A DNA stretch of 64,000 nucleotides from Chitinophaga arvensicola (GTDB taxonomy: Bacteria; Bacteroidota; Bacteroidia; Chitinophagales; Chitinophagaceae): positions 2,446,979-2,510,978 of the forward strand of contig NZ_FOJG01000002.1 of NCBI RefSeq assembly GCF_900110835.1. Direction: 5' to 3'. Numbering within the stretch: the first letter of the stretch is position 1; each line of letters opens with the position of its first letter. Below, piece by piece: positions 1 to 8,960 of this stretch. The position numbers were made by a program, and so were the translations under genes. The notes under the pieces are model-generated. The model saw only the letters and a list, made by a program, of their open reading frames with translations, was not told the DNA's origin and searched no databases.

Positions 1-1447
1 TCAGTAACCTGTTTTTAATTGCCGATAGTTCATCAATATGGGGAAAAGGTATCCGATACTGACTCACAAGACGCTGAAACTGATTTATGAGGCTCTGAAG
101 ACTTGTAAACCTCACAGGATGCGTTGAAACTGTACCGTTGGTATCCTTGACCCTGAAAAACCACGAATCGTTGTTATCGGAAATAGCAAACTTATCCTTC
201 GCAATCACCATCGCACTATTCTCTCCATCATCCGCAGCAAATCCTGGATGCACAGTATTTTCGGGCAATATAATTCTCAAAATACGCTCAAATTCCTTTC
301 TCAAATAATTTGCGCTTGCGGGGTAATCGCAGTGAATGAAGTGAAATTCGGCTCTTTCCTTGTAAGTATCAGAGCGCCTGATGAATGGTCTATCAGGCTG
401 CTGGGCATGATTATCTACATAAAACTCAAAATGCTTCCATCTTTTCTTCAGGTAACTTTTCGCTACTACAAACCATTCCCTGTCATATGTTGTAAGGAAA
501 ATCTGAAAATCACGGAAAGAACTTCCATCACCAAGATCTTCTGCCGACAGAATTTTTATAAGGGGAATTCTGTTGGACATATCAAGCCCTGTAAAAATAT
601 CATCCAGAAAAAGAAGTCTGATCGTAGCAGGAGGTAATGTCAATAAATGGGCAAGATATACAGATATGGCCATAGAGGTTAATCTTGCCTCATTCAGAAA
701 CTCATGATGTCCTGATATATTAGTTCCAAACATACTTACATCAAAAGATATTCCGGGCGCTATAACATTTCCATCGAGAACTCGGGAATCAGTATATACT
801 ATACTGAGTTCGCATTCCCTATGAAATATGGAAAGAAGCATATTAGCTTTTGACTGTAAATTTTCAAGCAATGCATAAGCATTCAGATTATAATCATCAA
901 TATCCCGCTGCTGCCTGTTTGTAACGACCTTTTCCCATAAATCACCGAATGACATTTTATTAGCAGGATTCACAGGTGCCGGCAATTCCAGATCGGTAAA
1001 AAGTCCGTTTGTCCCCAGGAAAAAAGCAGTCAGATCAGGCATTTCTTCATTCTCTCTGAAATGCAGTTTCAAAAGATCTCTGTAACTGATAAATCCTTTC
1101 AGGATATTTGCCTCCCTTATCAGATGGCTGGTTGATGTGTTGGTCAGGGCAGGGTCTGACGAGAAGTAAATACTCTGCCCATCCTCCAGCACTATACGGA
1201 TGTGGGGCGGATCAGACACATTATCCTGCTTACAGAAAAGATTCCTTTTGAAGATATGTGCATTAGATTTCCCTGACAGGAAAAGGTCTTTCAATCCCTT
1301 GTAAAGGGAAGATTTCCCACTTCCATTCTCTCCATAGATCAAAAGATTCTCCCCGAGTGGGAGATCAATCTGATATCTTTCCTTTTCTTCATCATTATGA
1401 TTCAGAAAAGCACGGTAATTGCTAACCAGGATAGTTTTAATTTTCAT
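1..1447 (-). CDS. SMC/RecF-like AAA ATPase of a defence operon (3' end outside window)
   Basis: The minus-strand frame is open from an ATG at 1447 to the window edge, giving about 482 visible codons with no stop. The N-terminus has the ABC/SMC-type Walker A GENGSGKSS at residues 39-47. A Walker B-like LFLDDIFTGLD lies near residues 281-291 and is followed by an Asn/Arg/Ile-rich helix. The architecture is that of RecF/SbcC-like AAA_15/AAA_23 ATPases common in phage-defence loci. Further on, a stretch with ANYLRKEFERIL resembles the C-terminal region of such ATPases. No TOPRIM or nuclease motif is visible in the part present. The gene starts 11 bases after the Z1 stop, so it is the fifth cistron of the operon. 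It probably works with the Z1 and GHKL proteins; that role is inferred. A C-terminal nuclease beyond the window cannot be excluded. Confidence 0.8.
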   Translation of the reverse strand, partial: MKIKTILVSNYRAFLNHNDEEKERYQIDLPLGENLLIYGENGSGKSSLYKGLKDLFLSGKSNAHIFKRNLFCKQDNVSDPPHIRIVLEDGQSIYFSSDPALTNTSTSHLIREANILKGFISYRDLLKLHFRENEEMPDLTAFFLGTNGLFTDLELPAPVNPANKMSFGDLWEKVVTNRQQRDIDDYNLNAYALLENLQSKANMLLSIFHRECELSIVYTDSRVLDGNVIAPGISFDVSMFGTNISGHHEFLNEARLTSMAISVYLAHLLTLPPATIRLLFLDDIFTGLDMSNRIPLIKILSAEDLGDGSSFRDFQIFLTTYDREWFVVAKSYLKKRWKHFEFYVDNHAQQPDRPFIRRSDTYKERAEFHFIHCDYPASANYLRKEFERILRIILPENTVHPGFAADDGENSAMVIAKDKFAISDNNDSWFFRVKDTNGTVSTHPVRFTSLQSLINQFQRLVSQYRIPFPHIDELSAIKNRLL

Positions 1448-1458
1448 AACGGGTCATA

Positions 1459-4400
1459 CTACAGATTTCTGTACATATAGTTAATCTTGTCAATGGCAGT
1501 AACTGCATACACCGCTTTTTTTATACTGCTGTCGGGTTTATTCATACTGTCATAGTATGATTGAAATTGTTCCAACGAGTTAACAAAGGTTGGAAGCATA
1601 TCCAATTCATCCAGCACTGATAATTTACTTCTACTAAACTCCTCAGAAAAATAAATTTCCAACACTGCTACATCTAACACATTAATGAAGTAGGATGCTA
1701 ATTTAGCTGATTCCCGGGAAAGCTGTTTTGATTTGAGAACCTGAATGCTTCTGACCAATGTCTCTATCCCTTTATTTCCAATGGCCCTTCTGTCAATTGG
1801 AAAATCTTTCACAATGGAGACTGTATCCTTCGCACCGCTATTCCTACGTTTATAATCGTAGGCAAATACAACTGAGTTCAACAGTGCACTTAAATACGCA
1901 GCAGGAACACCATCAATGCTGATTGCAATACAGTCTTCATAAATTACATATTTACCGAAATAAAGACCAAAAGCCTGGTCTGAATATATTCGGGGAGCAA
2001 TCACAACACCTTCACCTGCATCCAAAGCACTGCCATTCACAACCCAAAATTCCGATTCTGCCTTTAGATAGTACCGTTCAATATCTTCTGCCCTGAACAA
2101 CGGGAAACTGTCCTCAGGCCTGATAGCTGCAGGGACAGCTATTACCTGGCTGTCATTTTTCTTCAGCGTGGTGCTGAAGGTAACCTTTGTTCCATCGATA
2201 TGAAAATCCTTGAGCATTTTATTTACCCCTCCCAGTCCATCTAAAAAAGAATCCAAATCTTGCTGAAGTCTGTCAACTTCGTCTTCTGTCTCGATTAACA
2301 GTTCATCCTCATTCTGCTCATCCAGTTCCTCCGGGTAATTCAATTCTTTCAGGAATTGCTCATTTACCGCATACTCGATTGGCGTATCTTTTGAAATATC
2401 AGGAAAACTTATGGCAAGCCCTATCAGAGGCAATTCTGCAACAGGGGGCTTTCCCTTTTCGGGTATATTGTCCAGGACATAAATTAACAATAGCCCATTT
2501 GAAACTGGCCTTTGCTCTCTGATACGTGAAGGAGAGGGGATGCTCACCCGTCCGGCATCCTTTCCTGCTTTGGCAGCATCTACGATGGTATTATCCATCG
2601 CTCTTTTGATCTGATCATCTGTCAAATCAATGAATTCATGCCTGGGATCAATCAACCGCGATTTCGCAATTGTATAGTTATAGCGATCTCCCTTATCGGC
2701 CCTTCGGGTTTTACCAACTTTTACATCTTTGTTAATGTCAAACCTACCAGCATCTTCCGTATTAGTAATCAGTACAATTGTCCAGTTGCATAATACTGAC
2801 TGATTAATTTGCGCCGCGATATATCTGGTAATCAGCACCCGGTTGAAAGAAGGTTGATCCGTGATGAAATCATTGAGGTAGTCAAGCACCTGGTCTACAT
2901 TATCTTTCCCTTGCCAGATATAATGATTTTTAAAGCTGGATTCGGTATTCGGAGCAATACCAGGAGGGCCAATTTCATTTATTAGCCGAAGCGTTCTGTT
3001 ATAGTTTTGCAGATGACGTTTTCGATCATTCTTTTTAAATGTATAGGTTTCTATCAAAATCCCGGAAAAACTCAGTTCCATGATTTTCTTATACCGAAAT
3101 TTATTGGCAGCAGTAATCACCAATGAGCCGGGATGCGTTCTTACCTTCAGCCCATATTCTGCAGGGATGCGGCCAAGGTCACTCATGTGATCAAATTCAG
3201 CCTTCATTTCTTCCGTCGCAATGGTAATATGTCTGTACCAATCTACCATCTCACTGCTCGTAAATAGCCTGCAGAGATCCAGGTAACCCGGCCGGTATCC
3301 AAACCAGCGTCCCATCTGCATGAGCGTATCGTACATTTTTGATGCACGTAGAAAATAGCTTATAGTCAATCCTTCCAGAGTAAGACCACGTGAAAGCTTG
3401 TTACCTCCCACCGCAATCACCGACAATCCGGATTCCCGATTATCATAATAGTCTAATGGCCGGATATTTTTATGTTCCAGATTTTCAATCCGGGTATCTC
3501 CATGTACCGCTCTCACTTCAATTTTGGCCGTTGCCGGATGCAGATGAGGCAGCAGGTCCAACCAGTCAAGGGTAACGATGCCTTTGTCCCTTACCAGCCC
3601 GTTATCAATGATCTGTCGTGTAACAGGTACAAATTCATTTACCCAGAGTACCTCAAGTTCACGGAGAAAACAAGGGTCACTCAGCTCTACTTTGCCTGCA
3701 TAATCCTTTACAACTTCCAGAACCAGATCCGCGATACGATCCTGCCAGGATGTGAATCTTGACATATGGACAAGCATTGAATTATGCTCTTTTTCCTGTC
3801 CTCTTGCCCTTCTGGCGGCACATGTCAGAAAAAAACATCTGACGGCCTTTTTCAGGCTGGGCGGAAGATCTGTCATCCGGGAATCCGTCAACCCAGGACC
3901 GGGCACAAAGGCTTTATGTCCTTCTTTTATATAGGAATCATAATCGTCTACTATTTCGTACAGTTTCACAAATTCTTCCGACTGATCAGCACTCTTGTTG
4001 CCATCCACAAAGAATACCTTCTCAGGCCCGATATAATTGGAAGGAGCAGGTATGTTGACAATAAAATTCTTCGGAAAAATATCTTCACCCAGCGTAAAAG
4101 CCATATTGTTCACAGAGTATTTCAACCCCTTCTCATCCTCGCCTCCACCCTGCTTGATAAATATGTTTGCGTAAGGTGTGGCAGTATAACCAATATATAC
4201 GCTTTTCTCAAACAATTTTATCATCGCCCTTATACAGGCATTAACGCCGGAAACCTGGCTTCTGCTGATATTTATTGACGCGTTATCTGCCTCATCATCA
4301 ATAATAAGTAAAGGGACATTCTTAATCAGCTTCATCTGATCACTCATTGTTTCCCCCCTGCTATACAGCCACCCAAGAAGATTTCTCAATACTGTCACAT

Positions 4401-5142
4401 TCTTTTTAACTGTAATAATAACGGGATCATTTCCTCTTATATTAGTCCCTGATTTTTCGGAAGCCTGACGGCTGAAATCACCATCTATCGCATTTGTAGT
4501 CAAAGAATGTGCAGCCAGATTAGGGTTAATTCTCCCTACTCCAATCCTGTTACTTGTCTGACTCAGACTGCGTGCCTGTTGTGTATCAAATCCAAGAAAT
4601 CCCTCATCAATGCGCAATTGAGTCTGCGAACGCAGACTATTATGGACACCGGCTAGTACAATGATTATTTTGTATCCTACATCTGCCGCTTTACAGATTA
4701 AGCCTATATAATTCCCCGTTTTGCCGGATTGTACCTGTCCGACAATCAACCCTCGTTTATCATATCGTTCACTTGTTCCTGGTTCCGGTAACCGGTCCAG
4801 AATATCATCCGTCAGGTTATCCAGTTTGTTGATTGTATCGGGCGCATAATTTTTCTTCTCCAGTAACCTTCTATACCGATTCCAGAAACTCCAGGATACA
4901 TTTGCCTTTGCATTTTTAACCCAGGGTTCTGGTCTTGTATCATCAAGTATTCTATACTGATCTGAAAAAACCGCGAACAGGGTTTCAAGTTCTTCCTGCA
5001 TCCTGGCAAGCAACGGCACATCCAGTCCGAATAACAGATTAGCCCTGGCGATTGTTTCCCTGATGTAATCTGCATTGATTATTTCAGTTGTGCCGGAAAG
5101 CAGGGTTATACATACATTCTTTGCCTGGTCATAATTACTCAT
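1459..5142 (-). CDS. Z1-domain helicase-like protein with C-terminal TRD-like module
   Basis: This 1227-aa protein has a superfamily II-like ATPase core: Walker A GQVQSGKT at 135-142, Walker B DDEAD at 282-286, YTATPYAN at 319-326 and the arginine-finger motif QMGRWFGYR near 605-615. Together these are the signature of Z1 proteins, which occur with MutL-like ATPases in restriction-modification-like defence islands. The protein looks longer than a bare Z1 protein. After an acidic helical linker (about 940-990), residues about 1010-1130 contain YLSALLNSVVFAYDY and, after a short basic loop, IVKDFPI. That pattern resembles the TaqI-like C-terminal target-recognition domain of N6-adenine methyltransferases. 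No methyltransferase catalytic motif is present. The start codon overlaps the GHKL gene stop as ATGA, indicating translational coupling. The Z1 call is confident; the tail assignment is an inference. Confidence 0.85.
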   Translation of the reverse strand: MSNYDQAKNVCITLLSGTTEIINADYIRETIARANLLFGLDVPLLARMQEELETLFAVFSDQYRILDDTRPEPWVKNAKANVSWSFWNRYRRLLEKKNYAPDTINKLDNLTDDILDRLPEPGTSERYDKRGLIVGQVQSGKTGNYIGLICKAADVGYKIIIVLAGVHNSLRSQTQLRIDEGFLGFDTQQARSLSQTSNRIGVGRINPNLAAHSLTTNAIDGDFSRQASEKSGTNIRGNDPVIITVKKNVTVLRNLLGWLYSRGETMSDQMKLIKNVPLLIIDDEADNASINISRSQVSGVNACIRAMIKLFEKSVYIGYTATPYANIFIKQGGGEDEKGLKYSVNNMAFTLGEDIFPKNFIVNIPAPSNYIGPEKVFFVDGNKSADQSEEFVKLYEIVDDYDSYIKEGHKAFVPGPGLTDSRMTDLPPSLKKAVRCFFLTCAARRARGQEKEHNSMLVHMSRFTSWQDRIADLVLEVVKDYAGKVELSDPCFLRELEVLWVNEFVPVTRQIIDNGLVRDKGIVTLDWLDLLPHLHPATAKIEVRAVHGDTRIENLEHKNIRPLDYYDNRESGLSVIAVGGNKLSRGLTLEGLTISYFLRASKMYDTLMQMGRWFGYRPGYLDLCRLFTSSEMVDWYRHITIATEEMKAEFDHMSDLGRIPAEYGLKVRTHPGSLVITAANKFRYKKIMELSFSGILIETYTFKKNDRKRHLQNYNRTLRLINEIGPPGIAPNTESSFKNHYIWQGKDNVDQVLDYLNDFITDQPSFNRVLITRYIAAQINQSVLCNWTIVLITNTEDAGRFDINKDVKVGKTRRADKGDRYNYTIAKSRLIDPRHEFIDLTDDQIKRAMDNTIVDAAKAGKDAGRVSIPSPSRIREQRPVSNGLLLIYVLDNIPEKGKPPVAELPLIGLAISFPDISKDTPIEYAVNEQFLKELNYPEELDEQNEDELLIETEDEVDRLQQDLDSFLDGLGGVNKMLKDFHIDGTKVTFSTTLKKNDSQVIAVPAAIRPEDSFPLFRAEDIERYYLKAESEFWVVNGSALDAGEGVVIAPRIYSDQAFGLYFGKYVIYEDCIAISIDGVPAAYLSALLNSVVFAYDYKRRNSGAKDTVSIVKDFPIDRRAIGNKGIETLVRSIQVLKSKQLSRESAKLASYFINVLDVAVLEIYFSEEFSRSKLSVLDELDMLPTFVNSLEQFQSYYDSMNKPDSSIKKAVYAVTAIDKINYMYRNL

Positions 5143-6641
5143 AAGCTCGCAATTAACTCTGGATATTCATTAAATGGTTCTATTAAAATTAATCTGGATT
5201 TTACCTCCCCAGGCGTAGATGTTCTGATCAATACACCATACATTTCTTTCAACAACTTCTTTAACTCCTTCAATTTCTCACCCTCAAAAGGCCTGCTGAC
5301 ATCTTCGACATTCTGCCCCGCAGAAAAGTCCAGTACATTTACCGGAACTGTTTCTTCCAGCAAATGAAGCAGGGGAGAAAGATTTGTCTGAACAGAATTC
5401 AGTACCACCGGATGATTTCTGTTGATTTCATAAAATCGGTGTCCATGTTTCTGTTTTTCGAACCATACAGGTTGAAAGTTTTCCTCCGTGATGTTTTTCC
5501 TGCTAATTATTTTTCCTTTATGATTATAAACTTCAGCGGATTTAGAACATATTGCCGCAGCATATGCTTTAATTCTATCAATATATCCGACGGGCAGACG
5601 GGCGATTGATTTTTTAATATCAATCTGCCATTCTCCATCCATTGAATTTGGGAGATCCAGCATTATACGAGACAATGTATAAAGTTTCTGCTTACGCAAT
5701 AAGCCTAACCAACTCCCTCCCAGCAACAACCTCTCATTCCTGTAAACATAGAATCCTTGCTGGGCATACCATCCATTTATTCCCTCGGCACGCTCATAAT
5801 CGCCCCTCGCCAATTTTGACTGATGTGGTAAGACAAAACCACGAAGTTTAACCCGCCCGTTATCAAGCAATTCTTCAGGAAAGCTTTGTGTTGCAGAATG
5901 TGTCGGGAGAAATGGATTCCAGGGTTCTATTTCACGCCCCTGAAAGTAGATCTTAACCTTCCTGCTTTCCAAAAAGCGATGATAAACAAGTCCCAGATGT
6001 CTCTTGGCCTTTATCATGACTTCTTCGAATAACTTCTGAGCTTTGGGGTCATCTTTCCGGACACCACCTACCAAACGGTCCAGATCATTCCATAAAACAA
6101 TTGTTCCGGATTCCAGTTTTCCAAGTTCATCAGCCCAGTCTCCCTTTGGCATGTATTCCAATAATTCCCACTTTCGTGAATGATCACATACAAAGTCGAG
6201 ATCCCATGTAAGAAATACAACCTGTTGCTCTGCCCTTCTGGACATAACTGAAAACATTTTGCATTGGGAAAATGACGCAGTTTTTAACCCAAGACCAAAT
6301 CGCCCAAGATCTTCCGAGGCTCGTTCGTCTTCAGGATCTTTGCTTCCAGGTCTCATTGCCTCCAACAATTCAGCATCGTTCATACCACAACCATCATCCA
6401 TAAAGGCGACAGAAGTTTCTGAACCGGACCATACATAATTAATCCAGATGCTTTTTGCGCCTGCCGATATAGAGTTATCTAGTATATCTGCCATAGCTGC
6501 TTCCAGACTGTAACCTATAGCCCGTAAAGATTTGAGGATCTGGGGCGCTGCAGGGTCAGCAGTTCTGGTGCTGTAAAGGGAATAGTCCATTCGCATCACG
6601 TAAAATTTATATATCACATGGGTTACACAGTAAGAATCCAT
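5139..6641 (-). CDS. MutL/MORC-like GHKL ATPase
   Basis: A GHKL ATPase of 500 aa. The Bergerat fold is clear: N-box ADILDNSISA with D55 and N56, G1 box DDGCGM at 82-87, and G2 box LGRFGLGLK at 112-120. The phrase ILKSLRAIGYSLE before the N-box is typical of the MutL/MORC-like ATPases found beside Dcm, Vsr and Z1 genes, rather than of mismatch-repair MutL, whose C-terminal endonuclease domain is not seen. The protein probably acts as an ATP-driven DNA clamp for the system (inference from the family). The first 15 residues look unlike a protein N-terminus, so translation may begin at Met16 (6596) or Met18 (6590). It overlaps the Z1 gene by 4 bases and follows the methyltransferase gene after 91 bases. 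Confidence 0.85.
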   Translation of the reverse strand: MDSYCVTHVIYKFYVMRMDYSLYSTRTADPAAPQILKSLRAIGYSLEAAMADILDNSISAGAKSIWINYVWSGSETSVAFMDDGCGMNDAELLEAMRPGSKDPEDERASEDLGRFGLGLKTASFSQCKMFSVMSRRAEQQVVFLTWDLDFVCDHSRKWELLEYMPKGDWADELGKLESGTIVLWNDLDRLVGGVRKDDPKAQKLFEEVMIKAKRHLGLVYHRFLESRKVKIYFQGREIEPWNPFLPTHSATQSFPEELLDNGRVKLRGFVLPHQSKLARGDYERAEGINGWYAQQGFYVYRNERLLLGGSWLGLLRKQKLYTLSRIMLDLPNSMDGEWQIDIKKSIARLPVGYIDRIKAYAAAICSKSAEVYNHKGKIISRKNITEENFQPVWFEKQKHGHRFYEINRNHPVVLNSVQTNLSPLLHLLEETVPVNVLDFSAGQNVEDVSRPFEGEKLKELKKLLKEMYGVLIRTSTPGEVKSRLILIEPFNEYPELIASL

Positions 6642-6732
6642 AGGGATACTCTACACCTGCCCTGATATCACTTAAGTAATATACGATTTTGAGGGGTTGC
6701 ACGGTAATTATCTATAAAATTCATCCTTCTCT

Positions 6733-8352
6733 TCAATAAAAAATGTCCTGCACAATCTGAGCAATTTGATAAGCCAGATACGGCGGCACGGCATTGCCAA
6801 CCTGATGAAATTGTTGCGTACGCTCCCCGCAAAAGTAGTAGTTGTCAGGAAATGTTTGCGCCCTTGCAGATTCTCTTACAGTAAGACTTCTGCATTGAAC
6901 CGGATCATAATGTATAAAATAGTGACCGTCTTTGGCAATATGGCTCGTAATGGTCGTTGCAGAAGAGTCTGGCAACTGCACCCGGAATCTGTCTGAGAAT
7001 TTCCCCGAGTCGGCATTCTCATGATCAGGCAACAGATCAGCGCCAGCTTTCTTATAATCTTCCATTCTCGGAAAATTGCCATTCACCTCTACATAACGCG
7101 CAGCAAACAGATAGCGTTTAAGATCCTGTACCAAATGCTTCCTGGATACATGATGCATTACACCGTTCAATCTGTCATCTGCATACCAGCTCCTCAACGG
7201 ATGACCAACTTTAAGATTGAATTTCCCAGGCCCCATAAACTCCTTCCCAAGGCTTGACGGATATACAATACCTTCCCTATCCTCCTCAATTTTCAATATC
7301 CTGTCAACCTGCCGGGTATATCTCTGAATATACCTCAGCCACCTTTCCTCATTATCCTCCACATTTTTATAGTGTCTTTTCTTTTTCTCATTGCCTTCCT
7401 CATCCTGAATGGTAGTGATATGGGAAAATTCCTTTGTTACACCGCTTCGAATAACAGGAAGACTTCCGATCACCGATTTTAACGTCACCTCCTTTTGCTT
7501 TTGAAGAACCTTACGGGGAGCGCTGATGTCTTCTCTTACCCCAAGCAAAATCACTCTGTGTCTTTTCTGAGGAACCCCATAGTCTTCAGCTTTTATTATA
7601 AAATCTCTCGGGTCATAGGAAGGTGTGCCATAAAGATCATACTGCGTAGGTTTTGTAGTAAGCGAATATATCCTGTACTTTATCATTTTCTTCTTTGCAT
7701 CAATAGTCTCGCCTTCAGAAATGCAAGCTGAGACGGGATCCGAAAGATCTTTCAAAATTCTACCGAACACATATTCTTCCTCCGTCTGAGCAGACAATAG
7801 CCCCTTCACATTTTCCATTACAAATACTGCGGGCTTATGAACAGCTATAATTCGAAGATATTCTTTATATAAACCAACTCGTTTATCCTTACTGCTGTCA
7901 AGTTTCTTCTCCTGTCTCCTTGACCGTCCAGCCAGTGAATAAGCCTGGCAAGGAGGCCCACCAATCAAAACCCAGTCCCCGGCCCCCCTGAGTACTCTTG
8001 ATATTCTTTTATCTACCTCTTCATTGCTGACGCCGTTTGTATCCTTTTCATCGGGATCTCCCAAAGTACCGCACCATGCCTCATCAGCAGCAAGTCTGGC
8101 TTCACCAGGGTACAATTCATACAATTCCTCCAGCGAGATTTTGCCTCTGACAAACTGATAATATTCCTCCGGTACTTCTCCAACAGGAAATTGTCTGAAA
8201 AAACTTCTAAGCTGTAATGTTTGGTGTGCATAGGAATCTTTTTCAATGGATAATTTGATCTTGAAAACCCTTTCATGTCTGGAGTTAAACACCGATGAAA
8301 ATCCTTCACCCAATCCTCCGGGCCCTGCGAAAATGTCAATTATTGGTATCAT
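6733..8352 (-). CDS. DNA (cytosine-5)-methyltransferase
   Basis: This 539-aa C5-cytosine methyltransferase transfers methyl from S-adenosylmethionine to cytosine in DNA. Motif I is DIFAGPGGLGEGF at 6-18. Motif IV is GGPPCQAYS with catalytic C135, motif VI is ENVKG at 180-184, and motifs IX-X (RESARAQTFPDNY, then QVGNAVPPYLA) close the C-terminus. It is longer than a minimal Dcm-type enzyme because of extra sequence between motifs I and IV and a long variable region before motif IX, which should hold the target-recognition domain. It sits 17 bases after the vsr gene, which fits a self-marking enzyme for the adjacent restriction-like genes. The recognition sequence cannot be read from the gene. 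All key residues are intact, so it is probably active. Confidence 0.93.
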   Translation of the reverse strand: MIPIIDIFAGPGGLGEGFSSVFNSRHERVFKIKLSIEKDSYAHQTLQLRSFFRQFPVGEVPEEYYQFVRGKISLEELYELYPGEARLAADEAWCGTLGDPDEKDTNGVSNEEVDKRISRVLRGAGDWVLIGGPPCQAYSLAGRSRRQEKKLDSSKDKRVGLYKEYLRIIAVHKPAVFVMENVKGLLSAQTEEEYVFGRILKDLSDPVSACISEGETIDAKKKMIKYRIYSLTTKPTQYDLYGTPSYDPRDFIIKAEDYGVPQKRHRVILLGVREDISAPRKVLQKQKEVTLKSVIGSLPVIRSGVTKEFSHITTIQDEEGNEKKKRHYKNVEDNEERWLRYIQRYTRQVDRILKIEEDREGIVYPSSLGKEFMGPGKFNLKVGHPLRSWYADDRLNGVMHHVSRKHLVQDLKRYLFAARYVEVNGNFPRMEDYKKAGADLLPDHENADSGKFSDRFRVQLPDSSATTITSHIAKDGHYFIHYDPVQCRSLTVRESARAQTFPDNYYFCGERTQQFHQVGNAVPPYLAYQIAQIVQDIFY

Positions 8353-8369
8353 TATATCTTTATATGCTA

Positions 8370-8795
8370 CTATTTTTTCCTTTCCTTAATTCTGATCAGA
8401 ATATCCATAAGACAACCAGGTCTTCTGTCCTTCTTTAAATCACATTCCCACACTACAAGTACGTTCCAGCCTAACTGCTGTAAACGCTCTGTTACAACAA
8501 CATCATTTGAGACAGTCTTGTTGATTTTGTCCAACCACCACTCCGTTTTCGTTTTGGGAACAACAAAATATTTACAACCGGTGTGCCCATGCCAAAAGCA
8601 TCCATTTACAAACAAAACTGTTTTGTATTTCGGGAAAACTATATCTGGCCTACCCGGTAATTTTTTATCATGCAGTTTATACCTTATCCCCTGAGAAAAG
8701 AGAAACTTACGCACCACCAGCTCTGGTTTGGTATCTTTCCCTTTTATCCTGCTCATATTGTAACTTCTTCGCTCACGGGTGTGTACATCTGTCAT
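8370..8795 (-). CDS. vsr: Very short patch repair (Vsr)-type endonuclease
   Basis: A 141-aa protein that matches Vsr over its whole length. It shows MSRIKGKDTKPELVVRKFL near the N-terminus, catalytic D51 in LPGRPDIVF and H69 in CFWHGH. Zn-binding candidates are C66, H71, C74 and C118. Classical Vsr nicks T:G mismatches produced by deamination of 5-methylcytosine, which fits the adjacent cytosine methyltransferase. In MutL-like/Z1 islands a Vsr-fold protein has also been proposed to be the restriction nuclease, and the two roles cannot be separated here. It is the first cistron of the minus-strand operon, about 165 bases from the 3' end of the tRNA-Ser gene. No strong -7/-33 pair was found upstream; the loose match TAGTTTTTG at 8851-8859 on the minus strand has one base too many. 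Confidence 0.93.
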   Translation of the reverse strand: MTDVHTRERRSYNMSRIKGKDTKPELVVRKFLFSQGIRYKLHDKKLPGRPDIVFPKYKTVLFVNGCFWHGHTGCKYFVVPKTKTEWWLDKINKTVSNDVVVTERLQQLGWNVLVVWECDLKKDRRPGCLMDILIRIKERKK

Positions 8796-8920
8796 AATTA
8801 TCTGAATAGATGTTACTATTTCAACTTCTGCTAATGTAATCTATTAAGATCAAAAACTAATACCGATTTAATCGTCATAAGGACACCCGAAGCATGAGGA
8901 TAGTGGCTCCAATATGGCGT

Positions 8921-8959
8921 AAAAAAAAGGAGTAATCATTGAATGATTACTCCTTTTTT
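8921..8959 (-). terminator. Terminator after tRNA-Ser
   Basis: An 18-bp perfect inverted repeat (8923-8940 with 8942-8959) has a GGAGTAATCATT core flanked by A and T runs. It starts 2 bases beyond the 3' end of tRNA-Ser. It would stop tRNA transcription before the defence operon, so that operon should have its own promoter. The A/T flanks make it potentially bidirectional. Confidence 0.8.
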
Positions 8960-8960
8960 G

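Noticed and set aside
248-637. Plus-strand open frame over the left end of the window
   Set aside because: It is antisense to the AAA ATPase gene, whose minus-strand frame has clear Walker motifs. The plus-strand translation has no family similarity.
8923-8959. Inverted repeat considered as a single CRISPR repeat or attachment site
   Set aside because: Only one copy exists in the window and it is a simple A/T-flanked hairpin just after a tRNA, so it is a terminator.
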